Source: an uncultured Ruminococcus sp.
Lineage (GTDB): Bacteria > Bacillota > Clostridia > Oscillospirales > Acutalibacteraceae
Length of the DNA stretch: 64,000 nt
Assembly: GCA_900543095.1 (NCBI GenBank)
Contig: UQQD01000007.1
Coordinates: 8,836-72,835, forward strand
Direction: 5' to 3'
Shown here: positions 1 through 8,288 of the stretch, in pieces
Layout of the letters: every line of letters begins with the position of its first letter
Position numbering within the stretch: position 1 is the stretch's first letter
Notes under the pieces: model-generated
Told to the model about the DNA's origin: nothing
The model's database searches: none
The model's input: only the letters and a program-made list of their open reading frames with translations
Made by a program: the position numbers and the translations under genes

Positions 1-471
1 AATTTTATTTTCAAGCTCTCGCCTTAGATTTATAAGGTTAGCGTTCTCTATTGTAAAAATAAGGGAAAGCACTGTGACGCCGTTACTGTTGTAGTATTCA
101 AAGGTACCGTCTATCCAGAATACCTGGGGATTGTCGCATTGATATGCCAATAGTGCTTGAGTTATTGTATTTTCGGAGTATTCGCCGCCAAGCGAAAATT
201 CCTCGCTTGCCGATTTGTTTGCATATTCGTCTATCATCGAATAAATGCGTTGTTTGTCCGCACTGTCAAGGCTTTGGTATCCGTAGCCCGAATATGCCTC
301 GGTTCTCGGTTTTGCCTGAGATGGTGTTGTTGTTGAATTTTGAGAGTCCGAGCTTCCTTTGTCGGAGGCTTCAAAGATGTCAAATACGGTACAGCCGCAC
401 AATGTTGCGGCGCACAAAAGGATTGATATTACGGAAAGTAAAATTTTGTGTTTAATATTATATAGCTTCAA
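1..471 (-). CDS. Putative lipoprotein, 3' part cut by window edge
   Basis: The reading frame is open from a TTG start at 471 to the left edge, giving 157 visible residues; the C-terminus lies outside the window. The start is chosen because AGGTGA sits 6 bases upstream of TTG. Residues 5-24 form a hydrophobic signal segment followed by a lipobox (Leu24-Cys25-Gly26-Cys27), so the protein is probably lipid-anchored and extracellular. A Ser/Thr/Gln-rich linker follows. A block with 'ALLAYQCDNPQVFWI' near residue 110 resembles the region that precedes transglutaminase-like domains in clostridial lipoproteins; this is a family memory, not a proven match. The function is unknown. It is divergent from queT. 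Confidence 0.7.
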   Translation of the reverse strand, partial: MKLYNIKHKILLSVISILLCAATLCGCTVFDIFEASDKGSSDSQNSTTTPSQAKPRTEAYSGYGYQSLDSADKQRIYSMIDEYANKSASEEFSLGGEYSENTITQALLAYQCDNPQVFWIDGTFEYYNSNGVTVLSLIFTIENANLINLRRELENKI

Positions 472-518
472 AAAATCACCTGAATATATTTTACTTTATT
501 TTTTTCAACTCGTCAATA

Positions 519-547
519 TTGCGTTTGATATATTTATGTGTTAAAAT
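519..547 (+). promoter_or_regulatory. Sigma-A type promoter of queT
   Basis: TTGCGT at 519-524 and TAAAAT at 542-547 are separated by exactly 17 bases. Transcription would begin near 554, the first base of the putative preQ1 aptamer. That fit supports both calls. Confidence 0.65.
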
Positions 548-552
548 ACTAT

Positions 553-596
553 CGGTCTGTTCGCAAAATCCAGACCTTAAATAAATACTACGGAGG
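553..596 (+). promoter_or_regulatory. Probable preQ1-I riboswitch upstream of queT
   Basis: A short hairpin (GGTCTG at 554-559, CAGACC at 571-576) encloses an 11-base loop TTCGCAAAATC. An A-rich tail then runs into the ribosome site GGAGG at 592-596. This layout (one stem, TCGCA-containing loop, A-rich tail, sequestered ribosome site) matches the small preQ1-I class, notably the Thermoanaerobacter tengcongensis type. The gene downstream is a QueT-family transporter, a normal preQ1 target. The pseudoknot would overlap the ribosome site, so ligand binding should repress translation. I did not run a covariance model. Confidence 0.75.
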
Positions 597-604
597 AATT
601 TAAT

Positions 605-1138
605 ATGAAAAACAAATCAACGCTGTACCTTGTACAGGCGTCGGTCATTGCCGCATTGTATGCGGTGCTGACAATTTTGCAAAATGTGCTTTTGCCCGGT
701 TCTGCTTCTTATGCAGTGCAGTTCAGGGTGGCAGAGGTTATGACCGTATTTGCGCTGTTTACGCCGGCGGCAATTCCCGGACTTACGATAGGCTGTGTGA
801 TTGCAAACATCAGCTCACTTTCGTCGCTCGGTCCGTATGATATGATATTCGGGTCTGCGGCAAGCCTGATAACCGCAATTTTGATGTATCGCCTGAGAAA
901 CGTCAAATTGTTTAAAATGCCGATACTTGCCTGCCTTATGCCTGCGCTCATAAACGGAATTTTGGTTGGGTTTGAAATAGAATTCTTTTTTGTCGCAGGC
1001 GAATTCCATTTTTGGGATTTTCTTTTGCAGGGCGGACTGGTTGCGCTCGGAGAGCTTGGAGTTTTGCTTGTGTTGGGACTTCCGTTTACAAAATTATTAT
1101 CACATTTTTCTGTATTTCAACGTACAAACAATAAATAA
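605..1138 (+). CDS. queT: QueT family queuosine-precursor transporter
   Basis: The 177-residue protein is very hydrophobic with about five or six membrane spans. Its opening segment, with 'AALYAVLTI' followed by 'VQFRVAEVMTVF' near residue 40, is characteristic of the QueT family, integral membrane proteins thought to import queuosine precursors such as preQ0/preQ1, probably as the S component of an ECF transporter. The start ATG lies 8 bases after GGAGG. It appears to be a single-gene transcript controlled by the upstream riboswitch and ended by the hairpin at 1212. The riboswitch context makes the substrate assignment stronger than sequence alone would. Confidence 0.87.
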   Translation: MKNKSTLYLVQASVIAALYAVLTILQNVLLPGSASYAVQFRVAEVMTVFALFTPAAIPGLTIGCVIANISSLSSLGPYDMIFGSAASLITAILMYRLRNVKLFKMPILACLMPALINGILVGFEIEFFFVAGEFHFWDFLLQGGLVALGELGVLLVLGLPFTKLLSHFSVFQRTNNK

Positions 1139-1211
1139 ATTTACGGCAATAAATTCAGCGCAGGAACACTTAGAATAACAAATATATTATAAATCCGATT
1201 AAAAAGAAAAA

Positions 1212-1275
1212 GCTATAATTCACATCATACCCATTGGCATTGTTGATTGTGGATTATAGCCTTTAATTTTTGTTT
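1212..1275. terminator. Bidirectional terminator between queT and the sugar permease gene
   Basis: GCTATAATTCAC at 1212-1223 pairs with GTGGATTATAGC at 1249-1260 across a 25-base loop. It is followed by a T-rich tail on the plus strand, and an A-rich stretch (1201-1210) serves as the T tract for the minus strand. It separates two convergent genes. The rest of 1139-1341 holds nothing else I recognise. Confidence 0.6.
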
Positions 1276-1341
1276 TGTTCTTTTTTGCGCTGAAAGCGTC
1301 AGTCCGTTAGCGCCGTATTTACGGCGATAATGCTTTATTGT

Positions 1342-2214
1342 TTATCCCTTGACTGCGCCTGCAACAACGCCCTCGATAATATATTTTTGACAAGCAAAAT
1401 AGAACACTACTATCGGGATAATACTCAGCACAATCAGTGCCATAATTGCGCTTGTGTCCGAATGACCGTAAGAGCCGTTGAGGTACTGAATGTGAATAGG
1501 AATAGTTCTGTAGGTCTTGTCGAGAATAAGGTACGGCAACAGATAGTCGTTCCATATCCACATGGTTTCAAGTATTGCTACAGAAATGAATGTCGGTTTC
1601 ATTATCGGCAAAACGATACCGAAAAATGTTTTGAGCGGGCCTGCGCCGTCAACGTCTGCCGCTTCTTCAATTTCTATCGGTATTGATTTTACAAAGCCTG
1701 TAAACATAAATACCGCAAGTCCCGCACCGAATCCGAGGTAGATTATCAAGATACCCCAAGGAGTGGTGAGGTGAAGGTTGTCCGCTGTTTTTGAAAGTGT
1801 GAACATTACCATCTGGAACGGCACTACCATTGAGAATATGCAGAAATAATAGATTATCTTGCATATGACGGAATTTGAACGGCTGAGGTACCATGCACAC
1901 ATTGAGGTGCATAAAAGTATCAGCGCAACACCGAATATCGTAATGAAAAAGCTGCATACGATAGTTTTCCAAAACGGGAAGTTGCCGTAGAACATACCGG
2001 TGATATAGCTGTCAAGTCCGCTGAAGGTTTCTGATGTCGGAAATGCAAACGGAGCCTGGCTGATAGCCTTGTTTGTCTTAAAGGAGTCCATCAGTACAAC
2101 AAAAACCGGAACAACATAGAATATAGAAATTATCGTAAAAAGAACGGTAAGGATTTTCATTCCGACCGTCTGTTTCTTTTTGACAGGTCTTTCTTTTGCT
2201 TTTATCTTTGCCAT
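1342..2214 (-). CDS. Sugar ABC transporter permease, MalG type
   Basis: The 290-residue inner-membrane permease has about six membrane spans. The ABC-permease EAA loop (EEAADVDGAG, near residue 183) is the docking site for the ATPase. The C-terminus, with the sequence 'IIEGVVAGAVKG', is the usual ending of MalG/AraQ-type permeases. Its start codon overlaps the last base of the upstream permease stop, so the two are translationally coupled. The GH13 gene nearby suggests malto-oligosaccharides as substrate, but specificity is not visible in the permease. No ATPase gene is present in the window; a shared MsmX/UgpC-type ATPase encoded elsewhere is presumed. Confidence 0.9.
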   Translation of the reverse strand: MAKIKAKERPVKKKQTVGMKILTVLFTIISIFYVVPVFVVLMDSFKTNKAISQAPFAFPTSETFSGLDSYITGMFYGNFPFWKTIVCSFFITIFGVALILLCTSMCAWYLSRSNSVICKIIYYFCIFSMVVPFQMVMFTLSKTADNLHLTTPWGILIIYLGFGAGLAVFMFTGFVKSIPIEIEEAADVDGAGPLKTFFGIVLPIMKPTFISVAILETMWIWNDYLLPYLILDKTYRTIPIHIQYLNGSYGHSDTSAIMALIVLSIIPIVVFYFACQKYIIEGVVAGAVKG

Positions 2215-3089
2215 TACTGCTGCACCTCTCTTTTCCGTGTAAAGTACAACTGAGCCAAAGCGATAACCACAACGACGAGGAAGAAGATAACGCCCTCTGC
2301 CTGACCGACGCCGCGGGAATTCTGGTTCTTATAGAAGGTGTTGTAGATGTTGAGCGCCAGCATTTCCGTTTGATATATCATCGTGCCTCCGGAGGACACA
2401 ACGCCCGGGTCTCCGCCTGTAAGCGCAAGGTTTTGGTCAAACAGTTTAAACGAGTTTGTCAGCGTTAGAAACGTGCATATCGTAATTGACGGAGCCATCA
2501 TCGGAAGTGTTACATGACCGAGAAGCTGTTTTCGGTTTGCACCGTCGATTCTTGCCGCTTCATACAGGTCGGCGGGCACGCTTTGGAAGCCTGCAATATA
2601 TATGATCATCATATATCCCGCCTGTTGCCAGCACATCAGGATTATCAGTCCCCAAAATCCGAATGCTGAATTGAGCTTAATGTTGGTGCCGAAATTCATA
2701 AGAATTCCGTTAAAAATAAGCTGCCATATATAGCCCAAAATAATTCCGCCGATAAGGTTCGGCATAAAGAACACTGTTCTGAAGATGTTTGAGCCTCTTA
2801 TTCCGAGCGTAAGGACATACGCCACGGCAAACGCTATCAGATTGATAAGAATTACCGACACAACGACGAACAATGCGGTAAACCAAAAAGCTCTCAAAAA
2901 GCCTTCGTTCTGAAACGCCTTTACATAGTTGCCGAGTCCGATAAAGGTTGCGTCACTTGTGGTTCTGAATTTGCAGAACGAAAGATAGATTCCCTGAAAG
3001 AACGGATATACAAAACCGATTATGAATGCAGCAAGCGTCGGAAGGACAAATACAAGAAAATACAGTTTTCTTTTAGGTTTCTTAAACAT
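2214..3089 (-). CDS. Sugar ABC transporter permease, MalF type
   Basis: The 291-residue permease starts with a basic stretch (MFKKPKRK), then has about six membrane spans. The EAA loop 'LYEAARIDGANRKQLL' is near residue 190. It pairs with the MalG-type protein to form the membrane channel of a CUT1-family carbohydrate importer. It lies downstream of the solute-binding protein gene, separated by about 100 bases that contain a strong hairpin, which probably lowers permease expression relative to the binding protein. The substrate is not certain. Confidence 0.9.
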   Translation of the reverse strand: MFKKPKRKLYFLVFVLPTLAAFIIGFVYPFFQGIYLSFCKFRTTSDATFIGLGNYVKAFQNEGFLRAFWFTALFVVVSVILINLIAFAVAYVLTLGIRGSNIFRTVFFMPNLIGGIILGYIWQLIFNGILMNFGTNIKLNSAFGFWGLIILMCWQQAGYMMIIYIAGFQSVPADLYEAARIDGANRKQLLGHVTLPMMAPSITICTFLTLTNSFKLFDQNLALTGGDPGVVSSGGTMIYQTEMLALNIYNTFYKNQNSRGVGQAEGVIFFLVVVVIALAQLYFTRKREVQQ

Positions 3090-3106
3090 AATAACTTGCC
3101 TTTCTG

Positions 3107-3137
3107 AAAAAAGCAGGGGAGCGGAAGCCGCCCCCCT
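3107..3137 (-). terminator. Intra-operon attenuator hairpin between binding protein and permeases
   Basis: On the minus strand a GC-rich stem (AGGGGGGCGG with CCGCTCCCCT, loop CTT) is followed by TGC and a run of six T. It sits between the binding-protein stop and the permease start. Partial termination here would give more binding protein than permease, a common arrangement. A second inverted repeat (TTTGCTA and TAGCAAA, 3147-3174) lies just after the binding-protein gene. Confidence 0.6.
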
Positions 3138-3190
3138 ACCGAATGTTTGCTATCTGCTATTAATATTAGCAAATGTTTTGATTTAATTCA

Positions 3191-4540
3191 TCAATGATTT
3201 GCGGCATATTCGGTAGCCCAACCGTCAACAAATGCTTTTACAACATCGTCCCAAGCACCCTGACCTGCGGCATACTGTGTAAGAGCTGTACCAACGCCGT
3301 TTTTCCAGTCTTCACTCGGCATTGTTGTGAAGTTCCAGCTTACAGGTGTTTTGCCTGCTTCTGTGTTAGCCTGGTCAACTTTAACAAATACGTTGTTTGT
3401 AGCCTGAGCGTTCTTGAACGGGATTACAAAGTTCATATCTGTTGCCATAGCCTTTGTGCCTGCTTCGCTTGTTACACACCAGTTGAGGAACTTGAGTGTA
3501 GCAGCCTGATCGTCAGCGCTTGCCTTGTTGTTTACACACCAATAGTTCTCAGAACCTGTGCAAAGACCCTGGTTAGCTTCATCGCCCACACCGATGTAGA
3601 TCGGGAGCATACCGAGCTGATCGTCAGTCATACCTGCTGCTGTGAGGTTAGCATATTCCCAAGAACCGTTCTGGAAGAATACAGCCTCGCCTGTTGAGAA
3701 TTCTGTTTCGGAATCGGTTGCAGTCTTGCTTGCAAGATCTGTTGGTGAGCAGGTTGAATTGTTGATATAAAGATCAAAGATGTTTTTGTAGTTGTCAAGG
3801 TATGTGCCCTTGATTGCAGGAGTTGAAGTTTCGTTGTTGTCCTTGTACTCAAAGTAAATCGGGAGGTTAGCAAGGTGAGTCTTGAATCTCCAGTCTGAAG
3901 AGCTGTCCATACCTGCTGATGTGAAGGCACCCTTTACTCCGAGAGCGTCTGCATTTGCCTGAATTTCTTCGGCAACAGTCTTGAGCTTATCAAAGCTGTT
4001 GATCTCGTCAATTGACTTAACCGTAGCAAAGTCTGATTCGCAGTATTTCTGGAGAAGTTCTTTGTTGTAGATGATACCGTATGACTCGATAACATAAGCG
4101 ATACCGTAAACTGCGTTGTCCTCTTTGAGGGCATAGTCTTCTGTTGTGAGCTGCTTGTAGATGTCAGAGCCGCTCAGATCAGCGCAGTAATCTTTCCAGT
4201 TTGCAAGACCAACAGGACCGTTTACCTGGAAAAGAGTCGGAGCGTCAGCCTTGTCCATTTCTGAAGTAAGCGTACTCTCATATGTTCCTTCGGCAGCAGT
4301 CTTAACAGTTACCTGTGTGCCTGTTTCTTCTGTGTATGCCTTAGCGAGCTGTTGCCAGGCTGCGTCCTGTTCGGGTTTAAAGTTCAAATAATAAACCTTT
4401 CCGTTTGCGGCATCACCGCCGGCAGCCGAACTGTCGGTAGCCGAAGAACTTGACTGACCGTTACAGCCTGCCAAAGCAGTTACAGACATAAGACCTGCGA
4501 GCGCGAGCGCAGAAATTCTTGTGATGTTTTTTCTTTTCAT
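3191..4540 (-). CDS. Extracellular sugar-binding lipoprotein (family 1 solute-binding protein)
   Basis: The 449-residue protein has a lysine/arginine-rich start, a hydrophobic signal and a lipobox (Leu-Ala-Gly-Cys, cysteine near residue 26), then a Ser/Ala/Asp-rich linker. The mature part has the features of ABC family 1 binding proteins: 'WQQLAKAYTEETG' near residue 60, an aromatic-rich C-terminal lobe, and 'FFQNGSWEYANL' near residue 290, typical of maltose-type binders. It would capture sugars outside the membrane for the two permeases downstream. The GH13 enzyme at 5982 suggests maltodextrins. It is expressed from the promoter at 4631-4659. Confidence 0.9.
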   Translation of the reverse strand: MKRKNITRISALALAGLMSVTALAGCNGQSSSSATDSSAAGGDAANGKVYYLNFKPEQDAAWQQLAKAYTEETGTQVTVKTAAEGTYESTLTSEMDKADAPTLFQVNGPVGLANWKDYCADLSGSDIYKQLTTEDYALKEDNAVYGIAYVIESYGIIYNKELLQKYCESDFATVKSIDEINSFDKLKTVAEEIQANADALGVKGAFTSAGMDSSSDWRFKTHLANLPIYFEYKDNNETSTPAIKGTYLDNYKNIFDLYINNSTCSPTDLASKTATDSETEFSTGEAVFFQNGSWEYANLTAAGMTDDQLGMLPIYIGVGDEANQGLCTGSENYWCVNNKASADDQAATLKFLNWCVTSEAGTKAMATDMNFVIPFKNAQATNNVFVKVDQANTEAGKTPVSWNFTTMPSEDWKNGVGTALTQYAAGQGAWDDVVKAFVDGWATEYAANH

Positions 4541-4630
4541 TCTGTTTCACCTTATTTCATAGATTTTATCCGATATTTAGTATCGGAATAATTGCGAAAA
4601 CAACAATCAGTTATTTTCGTCGTTACTTTA

Positions 4631-4659
4631 AGAATATCACACGTTTTAGAAAAGTGCAA
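4631..4659 (-). promoter_or_regulatory. Sigma-A type promoter of the sugar transporter operon
   Basis: On the minus strand TTGCAC (4654-4659) and TATTCT (4631-4636) are separated by 17 bases, about 90 bases before the binding-protein ATG. An imperfect inverted pair CGAAAAC/GTTATTTTCG lies downstream, near 4591-4620, and could be an operator, but no regulator gene is adjacent. The rest of the 4541-4937 gap is AT-rich and shows no gene. Confidence 0.6.
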
Positions 4660-4937
4660 TAGTTTTATTATTAATTTTTTTAAAAAAATTATGCAACTGT
4701 AAAAATGCTGTCGAATACAGCTGAAAAATACAATAGTAATAAAAAATAAATCATTTTAATTTTTGTGTAGAAATTACGTTTATATTAACACGGCAGTGGT
4801 TTCGTATATATTTACAGATATTTACAAATTGTGCAACGCAGACACATCGTACAATAATATTAATTGCAAATAACTATTGCAATATCACGCTTCATTTGGT
4901 AAAATTTATTCAACGACTTTGCAAAGGACAATTAACA

Positions 4938-5774
4938 ATGAAAAAATTTAAACAATCCGCTTTCTCTCGATTTTTTGTGTTTTTTCCGAAAATGTTTTTA
5001 TCGGGACTTATATACTCCGCCGCACTTGCGCTTTTTACGGGTTTGTTTGTGCTGATAAGTTATATTGTAAAATACAACAACATTATCATCTGGGGACTCG
5101 GAATAATTCCGTCGTTTCCGTTTTATGCGGGACTTGTAACGGTTATCAGGAAATATCTTCTTGAAAAACAAACACCGCCGCTTTTAAAAACCTTTTTCGG
5201 AGCCGTCAAAAACAATATCAAAAGGTTCCTTATTCACGGTGCGGTTTTATATATGGTGGTTGCTTTCGGCACATTTGCGATTATCTATTACTATACTCTC
5301 GCACAAACCGATGTTGTGTTCAGCTCCGTGCTTACAATATATATGATATTTGAGGCGGTACTCGTAGTTGTGATGTTTTATGTTCCCATAATGGAGGTCA
5401 CATATGAGTTAAAGCTCGTTGATATTTACAAAAACGCATTTTTACTGGTGTTCGGCAAGATATTGCGAAACCTTGCGGCACTTGCGGCACTTGCGGCCGT
5501 AACCGCTGTGTTTGCTTTGGCACTTGTGTTTGCAAAAGGGGTATGGTATATTGCGGCGGCGGTAATTGCGGTTGCGCTGTATCCGCTTTTGTACTGCGCC
5601 GTTTCAAATATAATAATTTCAAAGGGACTTCAGGATTCTGTTGGAAGCTTTACACAAAAGCCGATTGATGAGGAAAAGCTTGAAGAACAGCGCAGGCTTG
5701 ACAATCTTGCCGTTGAAAACGACCGGTCGGACAGCGACTATGTGTTCGTAAACGGAAGAATGATAAAAAAATAA
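4938..5774 (+). CDS. Membrane protein, possibly DUF624/YesL-like
   Basis: I chose the ATG at 4938 (278 residues) because AAAGGA precedes it; an in-frame ATG at 4896 lacks a ribosome site. The protein has about six hydrophobic spans and a charged cytoplasmic tail of about 50 residues (rich in Glu, Asp and Lys). The segment 'IPSFPFYAGLVTVIRKYL' around residue 60 and the topology recall the DUF624/YesL family, which is often encoded beside sugar ABC transporters. That family assignment is tentative and its function is not established. It is divergent from the binding-protein operon and convergent with the GH13 gene. Confidence 0.6.
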   Translation: MKKFKQSAFSRFFVFFPKMFLSGLIYSAALALFTGLFVLISYIVKYNNIIIWGLGIIPSFPFYAGLVTVIRKYLLEKQTPPLLKTFFGAVKNNIKRFLIHGAVLYMVVAFGTFAIIYYYTLAQTDVVFSSVLTIYMIFEAVLVVVMFYVPIMEVTYELKLVDIYKNAFLLVFGKILRNLAALAALAAVTAVFALALVFAKGVWYIAAAVIAVALYPLLYCAVSNIIISKGLQDSVGSFTQKPIDEEKLEEQRRLDNLAVENDRSDSDYVFVNGRMIKK

Positions 5775-5792
5775 TCTAAGCAAAGCTAACGC

Positions 5793-5854
5793 CTTCCTGC
5801 ATTGTTTGCAATCGTTGCAAGCTCTGCCCTTGCAAGCAAAGCAGAACTTTGCTA
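5793..5854 (-). repeat. Dispersed intergenic repeat, copy 1 (reverse orientation)
   Basis: Read on the minus strand, this stretch closely parallels the leader repeats at 8179 and 47511. All contain an AGCAA start, a TGCTTTGCT/TGCCTTGCT block, CAGAGCTTGC or CAGGGCTTGC, and ATTGCAAACARTGC. It sits in the 3' region between two convergent genes, not in a leader. Confidence 0.6.
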
Positions 5855-5924
5855 CAATTTAAATAAGATTGCCGTATTTAGATGCAGAAAGCGTTTCTTT
5901 GCTAAATGCGGAACTAAAAATAAA

Positions 5925-5965
5925 ACGGACGATCGGGAAAGGCTTTCCGACCGTCCGTTGTTTTA
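5925..5965. terminator. Bidirectional terminator between convergent genes
   Basis: ACGGACGATCGGGAAAG and TTTCCGACCGTCCGT form a long stem with a very short loop. It is flanked by an A-rich tract on the left and TTGTTTTATA on the right, so it can terminate both the membrane-protein gene and the GH13 gene. Confidence 0.75.
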
Positions 5966-5981
5966 TATTGTGTTACAGTGA

Positions 5982-7853
5982 TTAATATTTAACAAGAAAT
6001 TCTGTGCCGTAGGGTTCAAGATACAGCTTTCCGTCCGCAAGCTTTGAGCCGAAAAACGGTTTGACATCGCCGTATCCGGGAGGTGCGTCAACGATTATTT
6101 CCCTGTCGGAATTGTTGAACGTACAGTAGATTGACGATTTTCCGTCATAGCGGATATATGAGATCCTGTTACCGTCTGCAAAAACGCTGACAAATTCGCC
6201 GTCGCCAAGCGCCGAGCAGTTCTTTCTCAGTTTGCCGAGCTGTCGGTGCAGGTCTAAAAGCTCCTTGTTCTGCCTGCCCCACGGATAGCAGCAGCGGTTG
6301 AACGGATCACGGTAGCCTTCCATTCCCGCTTCATCACCGTAATAAACGCATGGGAATCCCGGCAAGGTAAACTGCATTGCGGCGGCAAGCTTCATCAGCT
6401 TTATGCCTTTTTTACGCTGTTCGTCCGTCAGGTGTGTTGACGCCTGCCATGCTCTGTCATGTCCGTTGAGCGGTTCTCCGGCAATGACGGTCAGCGCACG
6501 TTCGGTATCGTGAGTCGAGAGCGAATTCATCAGTACACGAAGTACGGGGCGGGGGTAGTTTTCGACAACGCTCATTATTGCCGCCATTGTATAGCGTGCG
6601 TTCTGTCCCCGACAAAAGTCGAGAATGGCATTTCTGAACACATAGTTCATAACCGAATCAAGCTGATAACCGAGCAAAAATTTGCGCCTTGCACCGTAGC
6701 TTACCTTGTTGCTTGCGTCCTCCCAGACCTCGCCGACGATGAACGCCTCGGGGTTCTCCGATTTTACTGCGTTGCGTAGGTTTTCCATAAACTCATCGGG
6801 CAGCTCGTCTGCAACGTCAAGTCTCCAGCCCGAATTGCCGCACCGCATCCATTTACGTATAATACCGTTTTTGCCGTTTATATATTCGTTGAACTCGGGT
6901 GAAGTTTCATTTACCTCCGGCAGTGTGTAGAAGCCCCACCAGCTATTATAGTTATCGGGCCATTCGTTGAATTTGTACCAGCTGAAATAAGGCGAGTTTT
7001 TGTCACGGTATGCTCCGCCGCTGCCGTATTTTCCAGAGCGGTTAAAGTATACGCTGTCTGCGCCCGTGTGTGAGAACACGCCGTCGTTTATTATTCGTAT
7101 GCCCTTTTCGCCTGCTTTTTTGCAAAGCTCTTTGAAGTCCTCCTCGGTTCCGAGAATAGGGTCGATTTTTGAATAATCGCCCGTATCATATCGGTGGTTT
7201 GAGTAAGCCTCAAATATCGGGTTCAGATAAATGCAGGTAACCCCCAGCTCTTTAAGGTAATCGAGCTTTTGTTCAATACCCTTGAGGTCGCCCATAAAGA
7301 AATCGTTGTTTGTTATTTCTCCGTTTTCGTTGGGCTGCCATACGGGCAGGGCGTTCCAATCGTTGTTGCGTTTGTAGTCGGTGCGTTTTATATCCTTTTC
7401 TTCGCCGCTGAAATTAAATCGGTCGGGAAAAATTTGATACATAACTCCGCCCGAAAGCCACTTGGGCGTTTCAAAGCCCTTTTTGTAGCAGGTGATCTGC
7501 CAGCTTTGCGACTGGGTTGAATCAACCCTGCTGATGTTATAGGCGTCGGACGGAACGATAAACTTTATCTCTCCGTTTTTATCGGTCATTCTGAAATTGT
7601 ACCAATACAGTCCGATTTTGTCGGGCGTAAAGTCACATTCCCATATTTCAAGCTCCCTGTCGGTTGTTCCGCACCACAGCATATTGATATACTGCCAGTC
7701 GCCGTCATAGTCGTACTTGACGCACAGCTCGGCAACTTGGCTTTTGAAGTTTCGGGGCAAAAGCGCCCTGAAATGAATCCTTGTGTCCTGTTCAACCGCT
7801 CCGAAAGGCGAACGGAAATAGGTGTTATGTGAATTAAAATAAGTTTTATCCAT
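5982..7853 (-). CDS. Alpha-glucan hydrolase, glycoside hydrolase family 13 (neopullulanase-like)
   Basis: The start at 7853 (623 residues) is preferred because AGGGGA lies 7 bases upstream; the frame extends upstream to 7910 without a ribosome site. Residues 1-115 form an N-terminal beta-sandwich like that of neopullulanase/cyclomaltodextrinase enzymes. A TIM barrel follows with 'MYQIFPDRF' (139-146), 'YLNPIFEAYSNHRYDT' (209-224) and the catalytic residues Asp346 in 'GWRLDVADE', Glu375 in 'VGEVWED' and Asp449 in 'LSTHDTER'. There is no signal peptide, so it should be cytoplasmic and cleave imported malto-oligosaccharides or cyclodextrins. The exact specificity is uncertain. Confidence 0.9.
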   Translation of the reverse strand: MDKTYFNSHNTYFRSPFGAVEQDTRIHFRALLPRNFKSQVAELCVKYDYDGDWQYINMLWCGTTDRELEIWECDFTPDKIGLYWYNFRMTDKNGEIKFIVPSDAYNISRVDSTQSQSWQITCYKKGFETPKWLSGGVMYQIFPDRFNFSGEEKDIKRTDYKRNNDWNALPVWQPNENGEITNNDFFMGDLKGIEQKLDYLKELGVTCIYLNPIFEAYSNHRYDTGDYSKIDPILGTEEDFKELCKKAGEKGIRIINDGVFSHTGADSVYFNRSGKYGSGGAYRDKNSPYFSWYKFNEWPDNYNSWWGFYTLPEVNETSPEFNEYINGKNGIIRKWMRCGNSGWRLDVADELPDEFMENLRNAVKSENPEAFIVGEVWEDASNKVSYGARRKFLLGYQLDSVMNYVFRNAILDFCRGQNARYTMAAIMSVVENYPRPVLRVLMNSLSTHDTERALTVIAGEPLNGHDRAWQASTHLTDEQRKKGIKLMKLAAAMQFTLPGFPCVYYGDEAGMEGYRDPFNRCCYPWGRQNKELLDLHRQLGKLRKNCSALGDGEFVSVFADGNRISYIRYDGKSSIYCTFNNSDREIIVDAPPGYGDVKPFFGSKLADGKLYLEPYGTEFLVKY

Positions 7854-7883
7854 TGTATATCCCCTGAATATATATCGTTTAAG

Positions 7884-7993
7884 CAAGCACGGATTAAATC
7901 GTTTGTGCATATTGCGCTGTCAGATTTTTTGGCAGGCTGACGAAAAAATATGCAAGCAAGATTTAAAAACTGCGTTCAAGCGTGATTTAATCG
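7884..7993 (-). repeat. Three imperfect direct repeats in the GH13 leader
   Basis: The unit CAAGCRNGRATTWAATCG occurs at 7884-7901 (CAAGCACGGATTAAATCG) and 7977-7993 (CAAGCGTGATTTAATCG), with a weaker form at 7953-7970 (CAAGCAAGATTTAAAAAC). All three lie downstream of the GH13 promoter at 8026-8054, within the transcribed leader. They could be operators for a sugar regulator or simply related sequence; no regulator gene is nearby. Confidence 0.4.
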
Positions 7994-8025
7994 GCGGTTA
8001 CTTAAAAGCTGACGCATACAAATTA

Positions 8026-8054
8026 ATTTTACCACAGCATTACAGAAAATTCAA
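8026..8054 (-). promoter_or_regulatory. Sigma-A type promoter of the GH13 gene
   Basis: On the minus strand TTGAAT (8049-8054) and TAAAAT (8026-8031) are 17 bases apart. Transcription would start near 8019, leaving a leader of about 165 bases that contains the direct repeats. The divergent zapA side has a TATAAT at 8157-8162 with a poor -35. Confidence 0.6.
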
Positions 8055-8178
8055 CTTTTGGTACAGTCTTCTATATTATAATATTTAATTGCGGAAAAAA
8101 AGATAAAATTAGGTTACAAAATATAATTTGCTCTTTTATATTTTCGGTTTTTATATTATAATTTATTATGTATAGTTT

Positions 8179-8264
8179 AATCGGAGCAAATTCTGCCTTG
8201 CTCGCAGGAAGCAGAGCTTGCGACAGATTGCAAACAGTGCCGGGAACATCTGCACTTAGGTTAT
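8179..8264 (+). repeat. Dispersed intergenic repeat, copy 2, in the zapA leader
   Basis: The copy begins AATCGGAGCAA and contains TTGCTCGCAGGAAGCAG, AGCTTGC, ATTGCAAACAGTGC and ends GAACATCTGCACTTAGG plus TTAT. The trkA leader copy (47511-47681) has the same order of blocks, with a long insertion after the CAAACAGTGC block. It lies 15 bases or so after a TATAAT box and ends about 25 bases before the zapA start, so it is transcribed as leader RNA. Confidence 0.65.
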
Positions 8265-8288
8265 ACAAACGTATAAAGGGGTGTCTTT

